Assembly: GCA_033816765.1 (NCBI GenBank)
Contig: CM066294.1
Span: 62,001 to 126,000 of the forward strand
Length of the DNA stretch: 64,000 bases
DNA from: Nothopassalora personata
Lineage: Eukaryota > Ascomycota > Dothideomycetes > Mycosphaerellales > Mycosphaerellaceae
Direction: 5' to 3'
Position numbers and translations under genes: made by a program. Within the stretch, counting starts at the first letter, position 1, and every line of letters starts with the position of its first letter. Shown piece after piece: positions 20,930 to 34,270 of the stretch. The notes under the pieces are model-generated. The model saw only the letters and a program-made list of their open reading frames with translations, did not search any database and was not told the origin of the DNA.

Positions 20930-23900
20930 TTGTGAGTCTTTATTCTCCTTATAGTATTCTCGGATTCTTTGTTAATAGTTTTGTAGGTTCTTTTCTAGTT
21001 CCCAGGTATTTTCCGATTCGTCGTATCCTTTCCACTTAACAAGGTATCGCTAACCTTTTTTATCTAGGATCTTTTCGACTTCGAATTCGTTTTCTGCTTC
21101 TAGCTCAAAATGGAAGCTTTCCTAGCAAGGTGTTTTAGCGTCCGCGGGTTCTAACTTAGAGATATGGAAGATTAGGTAGATTTTAGCGTCGGGTAGTAGT
21201 CGTGGGCGGTAATTGACTAGCCCTATAACTTTGTCGATAAAAAATGGTCCGACCTTAACATAATCTAGTTTCTTAGTCTATCTTCTTATTCTTAAGTTTT
21301 TTGTAAGGAGATAGACCTTATGCCCCTTTTTTAGTAGAGGTGCTATTTTTCTCGTGTTCTACCGTTATTAAGACAGTTTTTGTTATGCATCTTCGATCGC
21401 CTTACGTGTTTCTTTATACACTTCCTTAAGAGTATCCGTCGTCACGATTGCTCTTTCGGCTTATAGGTGAGATCTAGGTGTTCGAAATAGGTTAGGATCT
21501 TTTCTAAAGTTCGCATAGAATGGCGTCGTTAAAGTTGTCTCCGATTTGTGGTTGTTTAGTACGATCTGCGCCATTGGCAGTAATGAAACCCAGTTGTCTT
21601 ATACATAATTGATGTAGTGTCGTAGGTATTGTTCTAGCGTTTAATTCATCCTTTCGGTTTGTCCGTCTATCTCCGGATGATATGCTATTAACAGCTTGTG
21701 TTTAATTCCGATCGTTCCTATAAGCGTCTTCTAGTAATTTGATGTGAATAGCTTATCTCTATCCGTTATAAACGCTTAGGGGAATCCGTAGTATCGGATA
21801 AGTCTATCTAGTACGAGGTATCCGAGCTACTCTACATTATATGTCTCTAATGTAGGAATAAAGTGTGCGTATTTCGTGAGTCTATTAACTATAACTAGTA
21901 CCATGTCGTATGGTTATTTCGTAACTTAGTCTCTTAACGGTATGAGTTTCGTAATAAAGTCTATTGTGACTTCGTCCTATAGTCTTATCGGTAGTGTCCT
22001 AAACTGTAGGTGACCGTATTTTGCGTGTCTCGCAGCCTTGTTTCGTTAGCAGTGTACGCATTGTTTAATGTAGCGTGACACCTTAAGTCTTATCTATAGG
22101 AATGAGAAACTGCGCTGTATTAGGTCTATTGTTTTCGAAGTCCTAGGGTGTCTATAAGTTAGTCCGTCGTGATGTTATCGTATACATTCTTCTTCTCGAT
22201 CCTTAGGTACTTAGTATTTTCCTTACGATATAGGGAATTGTTCGTCCCTGTCGCCTAATATCCGTACGATGTTATTAAATTCTCTTATATTAGCACTAAG
22301 GCTTCCGTCGGGATTTGTCTTTAGTATTTTGTGTTACACTAGTTCTTTTTCTTCTATGTAGTCGCTTCTTCGGCTTAGCGCGTCGGCGCGGCCATTCTCT
22401 CGTCCTAGAGTATATTTAATTTCGAACTTATACTGTCCTAGCAGCTCCGACCAGCGGGCTTGCCTTCGGGTAAGTTCTTTCGTCGTCGTGAAGTACGTAA
22501 GATTCTTATAGTTAGAAAGAATCGTTAACTTCGGTAGGCCCTCGACATATACTCTCTAATGTTACATGGTAGTAACAATAGCTAGAAGCTCTTTGTTATG
22601 GATGTCGTAGTTCTATTCCGCTATAGTCATTTTCCGGGAGTAGAAGGCTACTAGGTGTCTTTACCTATCGTGTGTCTATATTAGACATGCGCCTATTGCT
22701 ATATTAGACGCATCGGTCTCGATGTGGACTTCCTTGCTACTATCGAATAGTCGAAGCGTATGAGCTGAAGCGCATTGTTCCTTAAGTTTCTCAAACGCTT
22801 TAGTCTGTTCCTTTCCCTATTTCTAAGTAACGTCTTTTCTCGTAAGCATCGTTATTAGTGCTGCTATTTTCGCGTAGTCCTTAATGAATTTCCGGTTGTA
22901 GTTCGCTAGTCTAAGGAATGATTATACGTCCTTAACTGTTTTCGGTTCTAGCTATTCTCTAATTAACTGTGTCTTTGTAGGGTCGATCGTTATCCCTATG
23001 GTGCTAATAATAAAGCCTAAGAATTTAACTTCTTTCTTATAGAATTCGCATTTCTCGGGTGCCGTCTTGAATCCTAATTGCGTGAGTCGTTCGAAGACGT
23101 CCTAGACTTGTTTTATGTGCTCCTATAGGGATCCTTTCGTGTAGACTAGTATGTCGTCTATGTAAGCGATAACGCATACGTCGAGTAGGTCTCTAAGTGT
23201 TTCGTTAACAAGGTCCTAGTAGGATGCGGGTGCGTTAGTTAATCCCATTAGCATAACTAAGAATTCGTAAAGTCCGTATCTTGTCCTAAAGGCGGTTTTC
23301 CATTCTTCTCCTTCTACTATTCGTATAGCATAAAAGGCATCTCGTAGGTTAATCTTCGTGTACTAGTCTAATCCGGTTAATCTGTCTTATGCTTCTTCGA
23401 TGTTAGGTAGCGGGTATCGGTTGTTAATCGTAATCTCGTTTAACTTCCTATAGTCCTATACGAGTCGTAACTTCCCGTTTGCTTTTAGAACGAACATGCA
23501 TAGAGTTCCTGCACTTAAGGTAGATCTTCTTATCCATCCTTTAGCTAGCTTCTCTTTTAGCTATTCTCGTAGGGTCTATAGCTCTTTCTTAGACATTTAA
23601 TATAGGGGTCCCTATAGAGGCTCTTTCCCTAGCTAAATGTTAATCTTGTGATCCCATGGGCGGTACTTAGGTAAGGCGGTTTTGCCTCTTTCCTCTTTAA
23701 AGAGTCGCGACCACTTACAATACTCCTTAGGAATACTTAACTCTAAGATGTTAGTATTCTTCGATAGCTCGTTACTTCTATTACTTCTAGTAACTTCGTA
23801 ACCCGGCGGCCCTACGCTAGTGTCTATCCCGGTCGAAGGTAGTTCTTCTATCCTTCTATTCGGCGTAAGCTGTATCTCGTTTAGCTATTTCCTTACCTTA

Positions 23901-26389
23901 TCTACTAGTGAACGCTGCTACTACTAGGCTAAATGTCGATAACGCAATCGCATTCCCTAAATGTGAGTACTCCTCTTCTCTAGTCGATTACTAGATTGTG
24001 CTTTCTTAACTAAGGCATACCTAATACTATGTTATAACTAGCTATATTAGTGACATCTAAGGTAATATTCTCGTAGTGCTGTTAGATAGCTAGTGGCAAT
24101 GGTATCGTCTCCCATTCTACGCTAGGTAACGATAATCCGTTTACCGCGATCAACTTGTAACACTATTTCTTCTTTAGGGTAGCTAACCCGTTTCTTCTTG
24201 TAAAAGACTCAGAGATAAAATTCCCCGCTACTCCTAAGTCGATTATGACACTAGTCTTATGTTCGTTAACGATTGCTTATGTCTAGAAAACTGTGTTTAA
24301 TGTCGATACGTGAGCCTAAGTATTGCATAACTCCCTCCGGTCGCTTATTCCTAGGGAGCTAATCCTTTTCCCGAATAGTATGTAGTTCGCTATGCTTCGT
24401 GCCTAGAGGCTTCGGCTAGAACCTGTAGCTCGTTGCCCTGTGTCTACACTTGTAGTCTATTACGTTCCTAGATCTTCTACGTTTCTAAGTAGAGTGCGCG
24501 TGCGTGCTACACTATGTTGCGTAATTCATTCGATATGAATGTTCCTAACAGTGTAAGATATCCGGTTCCTATTATTCGGCTTCCTATCGGTAGTCGTTCT
24601 ATAACGGTGGTTACTAGATTCTCGGTTGTTTCCATAAGTGGGTATCCCTAGGCTATGCCTCGTAGGGTGTCGAGTATCTTGTTAAACTTAATGGAATGTA
24701 GCCTCCTTCGTCTACCTATCTTAGGTAGGAATTCCTCGTGCCTTCTTTATAGGTAGATAATTATGTCGTACAGTTTTTTAGGTGCATCTACCGTGAAGGT
24801 AAGTTGTTCGTTGTCGTCGTTAGTGTTGCTCTCTTCTCCTTCGGAGGAATCTTCTTCGCTTAATTCTTCCGGATCCTGTTCTTCCTCGATAGTATCTAGC
24901 CCGGTGGTTTCTTAACTTTCTTCCTATAGTTCTAGTAACTATGATCCGTTCCATCCTAGGTCCTGATTTTCTTTATCGCTTCCATCTTCGTTAAAGTAGG
25001 ATTTATCGATGTCTACTTCTCGGAGCGTAGCGTCTTACCTATGCGTCGCTCCTAGGGTTCCTCGTAGTTGCTAAGGCTAATACCCTACGCCTAACTTCGC
25101 GGCGTAGTGGATTTAACACGAGTCTTAGTAACAGAATCGCTAATGAAGGCTTCTATAACCATTTCGAGACTTAGATTCGGTCTCGTAGTCGACTCTTCGT
25201 GTCATTATGTTGAACTGTCGTAGTTGGTTCTTCGCATTAAATGGAATGACTACCATTTGCTACCTATGGTATCCTCCTCGTCCTTCTAAGGGGTCTAGGA
25301 GAGGCGTCGTGCTTCTATTACTAGCTCTCTCCTCTACTCTCCGAGTATAGTCGGTATCTCCTCGAGATCTAACGCTACTCTTAGATTTACTAGTTCGGGG
25401 TTGCATTATATTAAACTGCTCGCGGCGCACTATATTCTTACCGCGGCAATCCCGCGCTATATAACCTTCCTTACTATAGGCATAGTATGTAAGTTTTCCT
25501 TTTCCTTTAAAGGGCTTCTTTCCGTGGCCCCTACTCTTGTCGATCCTCCGTCCTCGTTAGGTAACGTCCAGTTCCATTAGCTATGGTCTATAGTAGGGTT
25601 GGCTTTATCGTGAGAATTCTCCCTTCGCAACGTATCCTCCTAAGGGTCTACGGTCCGGAGCGTATCCTACTATTCCTCCTACTTTAGAGTCGTATTTCTT
25701 CTCCTAGTGTCGTTCCTAGAGCTAGTTATCGATGTTAATCGACGCTTTTATTAGCTCTTCGAGGTTAGTGATCTGTCCTCCGTGTCTTATTAACTCGTCC
25801 TTAACGGAGTCCTTAAGTCCACGTCGGAACATAGTCATTAACGCCGTCTAGTCCCATCTAGTGATTTGTCCGTATTCTTCGAATTTGGCGGCATACTCTA
25901 AAGTAGAAGTCTTCTACTTTAGGTGTTGAATGATTCGTATAGCCTATTGGACTTCGTTCGAGGTTCTAAAGATTGATTTTATCTTCTCTTTAAAAAGGGT
26001 GTAGCTCCTAAACATTCTAGTAGGGTCTAATCGTCCTATACCTTTAAGGTATTCCTTAAGGTAAGGTTTGATCTAGTTCTGCGCACTTCCGCGAAGGTAC
26101 GTAATGGCGAAGATAGTTCTTTTATCGGTATCGACTGGGTTGAACATAAGATACATATCCATCTAATTGATCCAGTCGTCGAACTTAGCCCTATCTCTAT
26201 AGAAGAGGTCTAGCTTAGTAGCCTTAACGTCGTTCTTCCTTAGAGTAGGCTCATTATCGTTATTAGACTCATCGTCCTTCGTAGTAGTAGTCTATTATAG
26301 TAGCGTACGGCGGATGCTTCCTACTTCGCTAGGGCCGGGTGTTCCCCTACTAGCTGCTTAAGTAGCGCTTATCCTAAGGGCGTTTAAAG
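20930..26389 (-). pseudogene. Gypsy I gag-pol remnant
   Basis: Minus-strand order from the right: gag (about 25500-26300), zinc knuckle at about 25441-25495 with cysteines turned to tyrosine, and protease (IIDLG in place of the usual D-S-G) at about 24220-24256. Then come reverse transcriptase YIDDIL at about 23147-23166, RNase H (NYDIHNKELLAIV) at about 22578-22620, and integrase (about 21400-22150). The chromodomain (YLVKWKGYDESENTWE) is at about 20996-21066. RT before integrase identifies Ty3/gypsy. The protein is interrupted by many TAG codons. Confidence 0.92.
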
Positions 26390-27108
26390 TGTTATTGTCT
26401 CGTTCTAGGGCTAGTCTCAAAGGAGAGATAAGTTAAGTCACGTAGCGGTATTCTTTAGAGAGGCTGAAGTAAGCTGAGCGAAGATGAATAATAGGAATAA
26501 GAGTTGTATTCCAATTAGTGAGATAGTAACATGAGTTGAACGCATCAGAACTATAAGGGTTGCTAGCGTTCCTAAATATAAAGAGATTCTCGGCGTAGAG
26601 CCTATAGCTTAGTATAATTACCTTAATCAGTCCTACTAAGCATACTGATCATACTGATTAGTTCGTGGAGTGATTAGTGTCACGTGCGTCTAGGTGATTA
26701 GTATCACGTGTATCTAAGTAGCCAGTATTACGTGTGTCTAGTCGGGGCCGCTATTTAGACTAAACCGTAACATAGAGTTTCTAAAATCTAGGGAAAGTTC
26801 TCGGATTAGCTTAAATCTTTAGTACTAGGCTATTTTTAGACTAGTAGCGCTTATTCGGGTGCATAACTGTTAAATAAATAAATAAGAAGTAAAGTGACTA
26901 AATAACTAAATTGCTTATTATTAATACTATCTATAGGTAATTAGGGTGTCCTTATATACCCCTCTATACTAAGGAGTACGCGTAAGCATTAACTTACATA
27001 GTACGCAAGTAAATGCTATAGAGCGTACTAGTAAACCCTATTACGTAGATAAATCCTATATGCCGACGCCGATATATCGGGTTAGCGACGGCTAAATCTA
27101 ATAAAAGG

Positions 27109-27994
27109 CGCTTTATAGGATAGCTTTTATCGTAAGCACCTAGAGAGTTAACGGGGTCCTCGCTTACTACTAGTCCTAGTATCGCTACTAGAGATACTAC
27201 TAGACCTTACGTGTACGAGAAGAATCCGCTAGAACTATACTAAATGGCAGCCGTATCGTGAATTGCTCTCCGATAGCGCGGCTAGATCGCGCATTCGACT
27301 TAATACGAATCTTTAGGCGAGTGTATCTCTATCGATACATAGGCTAGGCTATAATAAATAGTCGAATAGGATCGAAGAAGTGCATAAATTCTCTAGTAGC
27401 TACTTTATCTAGCAACTTCTTCCCTATGTATATACGAATGTCGAGTAGAGAGGAAGCTCCTCGTACGTAAAGGTACAAGGTATGCTTAGGAGATTTACAC
27501 ATTAAGAAATTCCTATTAAGGTAATACCCTTAGGCGTCTAAGCCGGCATACGTAGGAGTGCTAGTAGGTTTATAAACTCGCCGTGGGACATACCTAGTAC
27601 CTGTGATATAGGTCTAGAGAGTGAGGTCCACGTCGCTAATAGTCTTGCCTAGAGGTAGTCGTAGACTATTCTACTCCACACCCGGGCGCTACTACCGCGC
27701 GAGGTGGGACTTAGACATATAAGTACGGAGACTGGGTCGTCTTAGTCCTCATTATTAATAGGGACAGTAACTCCTTAGTAGGGTCGTTATCTAGGTTATC
27801 TTAAAATTCCTCCTATATACCGACGGCCCTACTAATAACGGGCATGTTAATGTCGTCATCTAGCTTAGACTCGAGTCGGAAAAGCGTAAGCTGGACTATC
27901 TACATTAACAGCTTGCAGTATAGCAAATGCTGTCCATCTATAGACAGAAAATAAGAGACATTTATTTAGTGTAGAGGTGTCGACCGAACCGGCC
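27109..27994. other. Decayed sequence between copia H and copia F
   Basis: The plus strand from about 27380 to 27830 still reads as protein-like with few stops if TAG is ignored. It is less AT-rich than the retrotransposons (for example ccacacccgggcgctactaccgcgcgag at 27677-27704). I recognise no family; it may be a RIPed gene or transposase fragment. Confidence 0.35.
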
Positions 27995-28429
27995 GAGAGT
28001 GTTGTGAATTAGGTAACTAAGGTCTATGTTAGTTAAGACTTGGCATACACACACTATATTACACTGTTTTCTATAGCTAGATAGTCTTACACCTTATGGC
28101 AATTTATGAGGGTTACTAATCCACCCTATCGTTTCAATCTAGAAGCTTGTACTCGTTAAATACCTAATTATAACAGGTTATAAGCCCGGGTGCTCCTCTA
28201 CCTATCTAATTTAAAACCTAAATCGTTATCGAAGCTCTATTAAGGATTAGCTTACCTTACTAGTAGACTCGACCCTACATTTGTTTAAGGACAACTACCT
28301 AATCGATTTAAGAACTACTGTAAGAGATCGGCACTAAGCACTAGTACCGTAGTACAGCATCTAAAAGAGCTAGACTAGGTATAGAGTTTAGAAACAACAC
28401 CTCTAGTAACCTAGTAAGATCCGCTAAGG

Positions 28430-31400
28430 ACAACTAGGTGCTTAGGAAAGGCGTGTAGTTCTAGGCATGGAAATCTATGCTAATTAGCGCACTGCTAGAG
28501 AAGGATCTAGTTAGATACGTGATCTATAATCTAGACTAGGTTGCCCTAAAGTACGCTCTAAATAGGGCAGCTTATAATTAACCCTAAGATATAACTAAGA
28601 ATGTCTAAGATAAGACTACCTAGAATAAAGCCCCTTAGGACATTACTAGTAGTGTAGGATATAAAGCTGCCTACAAGCGATAGAAGAAAGAGGACATGTA
28701 AGTATATAGCATTATCATAGCTAGATTAGATTCTACCCTAAGGCTAAACTTTAGAGATGTAGACAAGTTAGCTAAGGAATTGTATAATTTAATTAAGTCA
28801 ATATATAAGCTAGTTATTACAATTAATCTATATAATACTCTAAAGGCAGTTAGGTACATTAAACTAGATGCTGCAAGACCTAATACATTGAAGTACTATA
28901 AAGACTTTTAAGCATAGGTAAATAATAACAAGACTACTATAGAGCAATTTATTAGATCTTCCCTAGTTAATAACAAGTTAAGGCTTAAATCCTTTTTTGT
29001 CCTCCTAGAAGGCATCTATAGATTGTACTTTGTTGAAGGTCTAAACTATGTCGAATAGCTTAGGACATAGAGGTATAACAATCCCCTAGAATTAACTACC
29101 CTAGAGAGAATGTTTATAACTCTTAGGAAGGAGCAAGTACCTACTACCTACAAGCCTAGCAATGGCTTTGTTAGAGCATTCTTAAGCAAGAATAATAATA
29201 AGCAGTGCATATAGTACTTATATAAGCACACTAACGCGAACTGCTATAAGTAGCATCTAGATTGATTGATTGATTATTCCATTAACGTGCTATTTGAGTC
29301 AAAGACTATGCAACACGGGTCTCGAGAACGAGACCAAAATTTGAGAGAAGGAGAAAAGCCCCGTCGTACCCCGGACGTAAAAACTCCTTTAAAAGATGCG
29401 AGCAACGCTCGCTATTCGAACCGTAAATCGAATATATTGCGGCGTAGTACGCGCGTACCCGGTAGTCGTGTCTTGTCGAGAATTGCGGTTTGTCGCCTTG
29501 CCCCGGGCGAGACAAGTTTTGCGCCCGTGTCTCGTTCTTGTTTTAAAAAGCCAAGCCGGCCGTACCCGTACGCACCGAGCAAAATCCCAAGAAACACCCG
29601 TTGCCTCTGTTTCAATCCAGTCGCGTTCTCCGGTCTCGAGTGTAGCTCCTCGGTCGCAGTGGCCTCGCTGTCGTCCCCCCCTCGGCCTCTCTTGGTTCCA
29701 GCCGTGCAGTATACGTGGTTTGCGCCCCTAAACGCCTCTCTTGGTTCCAGCCGGCAGTTTACGTGGTTTGCCGGGACGACAGGTAGACAGCGCCTTCGTT
29801 GTTCGAGCGACGTGTACGCTATGTACGTCGCTTTCCCTTCTCGCAGTTCCGGAGTTCTTGTTTGTAGATTTTGAGCGTATCTCGTTCGTTCGGTTCGTCC
29901 GACCTGTCTTTTCTTGTTTCGAGTCGAGTAGGCTTGTATTTTTCGAGAGAGAGAGTCTTAGTTTCTCTTCGTCGTAACGAAGATACTTACGTCGTCCGCC
30001 GCGTGAAGGCGCTCTCTATAGGACGACTAGTAGCATCTAGAGAAGAATCCTAGGAACAGGTCTAAGAAGGGTAAAGACACCCTAAAGGATAGGGTAAAGA
30101 AGGTAAAGGGCAGCAAATCCTATAGGAAGAGGATTGCTATAGCAATTAATAACCAGTTAGACTTATTATCTAATTAGGAGCACAGCTCTAACAGTAATAG
30201 AGACTAGAGATAACTATATAGGAGGTCTAGAGTAGCTATTACAGTTACATAACTAGTGTATATAGGAAGGACAGCAGCTACCGCATTAAACCTAATGTTA
30301 ATAGATAAAGTCTATAATATAGGCACATCCTTCTATATCTATAATAATCTTGTAGACCTTCAAAATGTTAGGCTAAGACTAAGGCCTACATGCTTCTTAT
30401 AGGTCGTTAGGTAAGGATCTCTTACGACTAAAGGAGAATTGGAGTAGGTTATAAAGAACCATCTTGGCTAAGAGACTACCCTCCTCCTTCGCAATGTGCT
30501 TTACTTACTAGAGTTAGATACGATACTAATCTCTATAGAACTCCTATATAAGAAACATGGAGTTTACCTAGATAGACTATCTAAAATGCTATTCTAGAAG
30601 GATAAGCCTATAGGCTTAGTTAAGATAATAAAAAATGTTATTATCTTTAGGAACCTTAGGGTAAAGAGGGGTTCTAGGAAGGATAAAGACAGATTAGTAC
30701 TAAAAGGACTTGCTACTCTTACATTTACTAAGCTAAGAACTAACACAGTTAGATAGCATTAAAGGCTTAGGCATATTAGGAGCACATTACTTAATACTAC
30801 AAAAGAAGCAGTTAAGGGCCTAGAGGATGTTAATACTATAGAGTTGGGGCACTGTGAGACTTATAAGCTTATAAGGTTATAAAGAGTTGTTTTAAGAATC
30901 CCTAGGAGACCTGCACTAGAGGCATTAGATAAAATCCATGCTAACCTAGTTAGTCTAATCACTCTACTCTCTTATAATGGTTACGCATATTACCTTATGC
31001 TTACGTGTGCTAAAACTAGGATGAGATGGTGCTTGCCACTTCTAAAGAAAAGTGATGCTCTAATAGTAATTAAGACTTGGCTCACTATAATATAGAACTA
31101 CTATAAGAAGAAACCTAAGATCTGGTTCTTAGATAGTAGTAGGGAATTTAACAATATTGAACTTGGAACATATGCCTAACATAAAGGAATTAGATAGGAT
31201 TTTGCATCACTATACACACCTAAGTAGAATGGAATTGCTAAAGCTTCGAACAAAGTTATTATTAATAAGGCTAGAGCTATGCTTATAGACTCTAGCTTAC
31301 TATAGAACCTCTAGCCCTAGGCTATGGATTTCGCATACTATATTACGAACCGCCTCTTTAACTTAACAACAAAAAATGTACTATAGATTAACTTTAAGAA

Positions 31401-33940
31401 GGACCTAGGTATTAATATTGAAGAGATAGACTTAAGGAATGTAAGGAGGTTTAGATGTAAAGCATACAAACATAACGACAATTACACCAAGTCTAAAAAG
31501 TTCTCTATAAGGGCGGACATATAGTAGCATATAGGATTCTAGGGTAGTTCATTAACTAACTACCTGCTATAGAAGCCATGATAGGAGAAAGGAAAATAGG
31601 TCTATAAGATAACCTATTCCCCCTATATAACTTTTAATAAAGATTTCTTGTAGAACTCGCAATACTAAATCCCTGTAGGTAAGTAGGTCGCTTAGGGGGA
31701 GTAGACAGGGTAGACTGTTAAGAGCTCCTAGCTTACTGCTAGTAATAAGTATGCTGTCCTAGATAACGAGATCACCTTCCTTAGACATCCCTATAATAAC
31801 CCTAAGGACCCTTACTATAAAGGTATTTATATGCCTTATAAAGGGCTACACGAGCTAGAAGCGAGTCACTAACCCTATAAACCTTTAAGGGGAGCTATGT
31901 AGCTAGAGGGGGAGCTACAGTAGCATAGTAACTAACCTAAAACATAAAGGGCTTCGTAACAAGACTCCCCTAACTAAGGTTAGTCTTAGGGGGAGCATAG
32001 GACAGAAGATTCACGTCTACTATTTAGAGACATATCCCCCTAGCTCTAGGAATAGTCTCCTATAGAGCACACCTAGCTCTAGGAACAATCTCCTATAGAG
32101 TATACCTAGCTCTAGGAACAATCCCCTTTAGAGCATAAGCCTTAGACTTCATAGTCTAAAGAACTACACTAAGAAGACACAGCCCTAGCTATGTAAGAAG
32201 ACCCTAATTAGGCTATAACACTATTCTACCCTACCCTACACATTAGTAAGAGGAAGAGAGATGGGACTTATAAGCCTATAAAGACTAAATAAGCCAAGGT
32301 CTATCCTAAGCTAACTAGGAGAAGTTTAAGACAGAATAGATCTTATTATAATTATAGCAAACTTGAGAAAGTATTCGCTATAATAGCTATAGATAATATA
32401 AAGAAGGGAAAGCTTATAGATCCTACTACCCTAACTGAAGCATTAAATAGACCTAATAGAGCTGAATGAATTAGGGCAATTAGAAAGGAATTTAACTCCT
32501 TAGAAGACATAGAATATATTGTATAGATCCTATTATAGAAAGTCCCTAAGGGCAGGAAACTACTTATAGAAAAATAGGTCCTACACTATAAGTATCTTCC
32601 TAATAGGTCTATTAAGAAGCGTAGAGCTAGATAGGTAGTAAAGGGGTTTACTCAAAAGTAAGGGACAGACTATGTTAAAACCTTTACTCTAACCCTAAGG
32701 CTACTAACAAGTAGGATTCTCCTAGCCCTATGCACAGTTCTAGGCTAGAAGAGGAGACAGATTAATATTAAAACAGCATTTATAAACCCTAACATTAATA
32801 GACCTTTATACATTACACTACTAGAAGGGGCAGAACTTATTAAGAAAGATCCATCTAACAAAGTCCTAGAAATTAAGAAGGGACTATATAGATTAAAACA
32901 AGCTGTAAACCTCTAGTACTATAATGCTAAGGAAGCTCTAGAAGAATTAGGCCTAAAGAGACTTAATTCTAATACATGTCTTTTTTAGGGGGAGAATCTT
33001 TTAGTTCTCCTATATATAGATGACTTTTAGATCTTTAGCGATAGTAATTAGAAGATTAAGGGGTTCATTACTAGACTAAAGAACAAGTACTCTATTAAAA
33101 CTATTAACACCAACCTTTTCCTAGGCATATAACTAAAGAGTGAAAAGAATAGAGATCTCTATGTCTCCTAAAAGCACTATGCTTTAGAGAAACTTTAGAA
33201 ACATAGCCTAGACTTATCTAAAAGTGTTAAGTATCCCCTTAACCGCCTATATAAAGCTCATAAAGAGCAATGCAACATACAGGATTATAATCTGTTTAAC
33301 ACATTAATTAGGGAACTCTAGTACCTAGCTAAGTAGACTAGGCTAGATATCTCCTATGTAACAAACCACTTAGCCAAATTCTTAGCTAATCCTTTAGTAG
33401 AACATATTGCTATAGCAAAGCATGTTTAGAGATACATTGCTAGAACAATTAACAAGTGCCTTTTTTTAGAAAAACACAATCCCTAAAGCTAGAGATCTAT
33501 ATAGACTCTAATTTCTCTAGAGATCTAATAGGCAGATCCACCTTAGGACTCCTAGTTAAAATGGCTAGAAGTTCTATTATCTAGAAATCCAACCTGTAGA
33601 AGGAGATAGTACTATTAAGCACTAAAGTAGAGTATGTAGCCTTAACTAAATGCTGTAGGGAAGTAATATAGTTAAGAAATCTACTCTATAAAACCTAGAA
33701 AATGACTAACTACAAAGCTTAAGCCTTTAAGATCTTTATAGACAACTAGTCTACTATTAAGCTAGTTAGAGATTACACTAACTATAGAAGAACTAAGCAT
33801 GTTAGACTAAGGAACCACTTTTGTAGACATGTTTATAAAGAATGCTTAATTGTAGTTAAGTATATCCCTACTGCATAGCAGCTTGTAGATTAGCTTATAA
33901 AGCTAAAGTCACTAAACTACATTCTCTAAGGGAGGCTTCT
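28430..33940 (+). pseudogene. Copia F gag-pol remnant
   Basis: Gag runs from about 28430. A zinc-knuckle-like segment (CLYKHTNANC) spans about 29205-29250 and is cut by the 29262-30041 insertion. The protease/integrase part follows from 30042 and reads well for long stretches. The integrase catalytic segment (FLDSSREFNN) is at about 31122-31155 and NGIAKASNK at about 31231. RT is at about 32450-33030 with LLYIDDF at 33007-33027. RNase H follows at about 33490-33880, after a frameshift near 33480. Stops are nearly all TAG. The copia order of domains is clear. Confidence 0.9.
29249..30041 (-). mobile_element. 780-bp unmutated insertion with 13-bp TSD (LINE/SINE-like)
   Basis: The word agtagcatctaga occurs at 29249-29261 and again at 30029-30041, a 13-bp target duplication. 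Between them, 29262-30028 is GC-balanced, rich in CAG, CTG and TGG, and shows no RIP, unlike the copia gag it interrupts. The left junction is a (TTGA)n/(GATT)n run, which on the minus strand would be a simple-repeat 3' tail. Long TSD and short tail suggest target-primed retrotransposition (truncated LINE, SINE or similar). A 38-bp direct repeat (cctctcttggttccag...cgtggtttgc) occurs at about 29685-29723 and 29735-29771. Frames up to 202 codons exist on both strands but overlap the tail and show no domain. A GGTTCGAAT word on the minus strand near 29412-29420 resembles a pol III B box; this is weak. Confidence 0.68.
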
Positions 33941-34270
33941 AGAGACTAACTACACTTTTATTTGTATATAGCAAGACCTTCATTTGTTTATAAGTATTTA
34001 TAAAGCAATATCTCATTTGTTTAGAGACAGTAGAGGAAAGTTTTTATTTATTAGCCTTAAGGGCTAGATTTATTTAGGGTATCGCATATCTTGCTATGCT
34101 TATATAACTAGACTATAGAGAGGCCTGCTTTAGAACCGCCTTTTAAGGCAAGATCTAGTTCATTATTATAGACTCCAATTTAGGGGAGCTATAGTATTAA
34201 AACAAAAGGAAATAGAGAAGCAGGCCGCCCTTACTTATAACGGCCATTTTATCCTTTAGCCCTAACTAAA

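Larger units (their letters stand above)
19893..26777 (-). mobile_element. Complete Ty3/gypsy (chromovirus) retrotransposon I
   Basis: The LTRs are 19898-20279 (382 bp) and 26390-26772 (383 bp), TGTTATTGTC...CCGTAACA. The 5-bp target duplication TAGAG is perfect on both sides (19893-19897 and 26773-26777). A purine tract (complement of atccccctt) follows the left LTR, so genes run on the minus strand. Total length is 6875 bp. Pol ends in a chromodomain, placing it among chromoviruses. An additional antisense frame lies between pol and the 3' LTR. Many TAG stops show RIP inactivation. Confidence 0.96.
15390..27108 (-). mobile_element. Ty1/copia retrotransposon H, with nested gypsy
   Basis: The LTRs are 15395-15631 (237 bp) and 26868-27103 (236 bp), TGTTAAATA...TAACA, flanked by the perfect 5-bp target duplication AAAGG (15390-15394 and 27104-27108). 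A purine tract (complement of actccccctactttag) abuts the left LTR, so the element runs on the minus strand. Removing the gypsy insertion (19898-26772 plus its 5-bp duplication) leaves about 4.83 kb, a normal copia length. Gag zinc knuckle, protease, integrase, reverse transcriptase and RNase H follow in copia order. All frames carry many TAG stops, so it is dead. Confidence 0.95.

Noticed and set aside
29266..29874. 202-codon plus-strand open frame
   Set aside because: It begins in the GATT repeat at the insertion junction, overlaps several frames on both strands and has no domain. It lies wholly inside the 780-bp retroposed insert.
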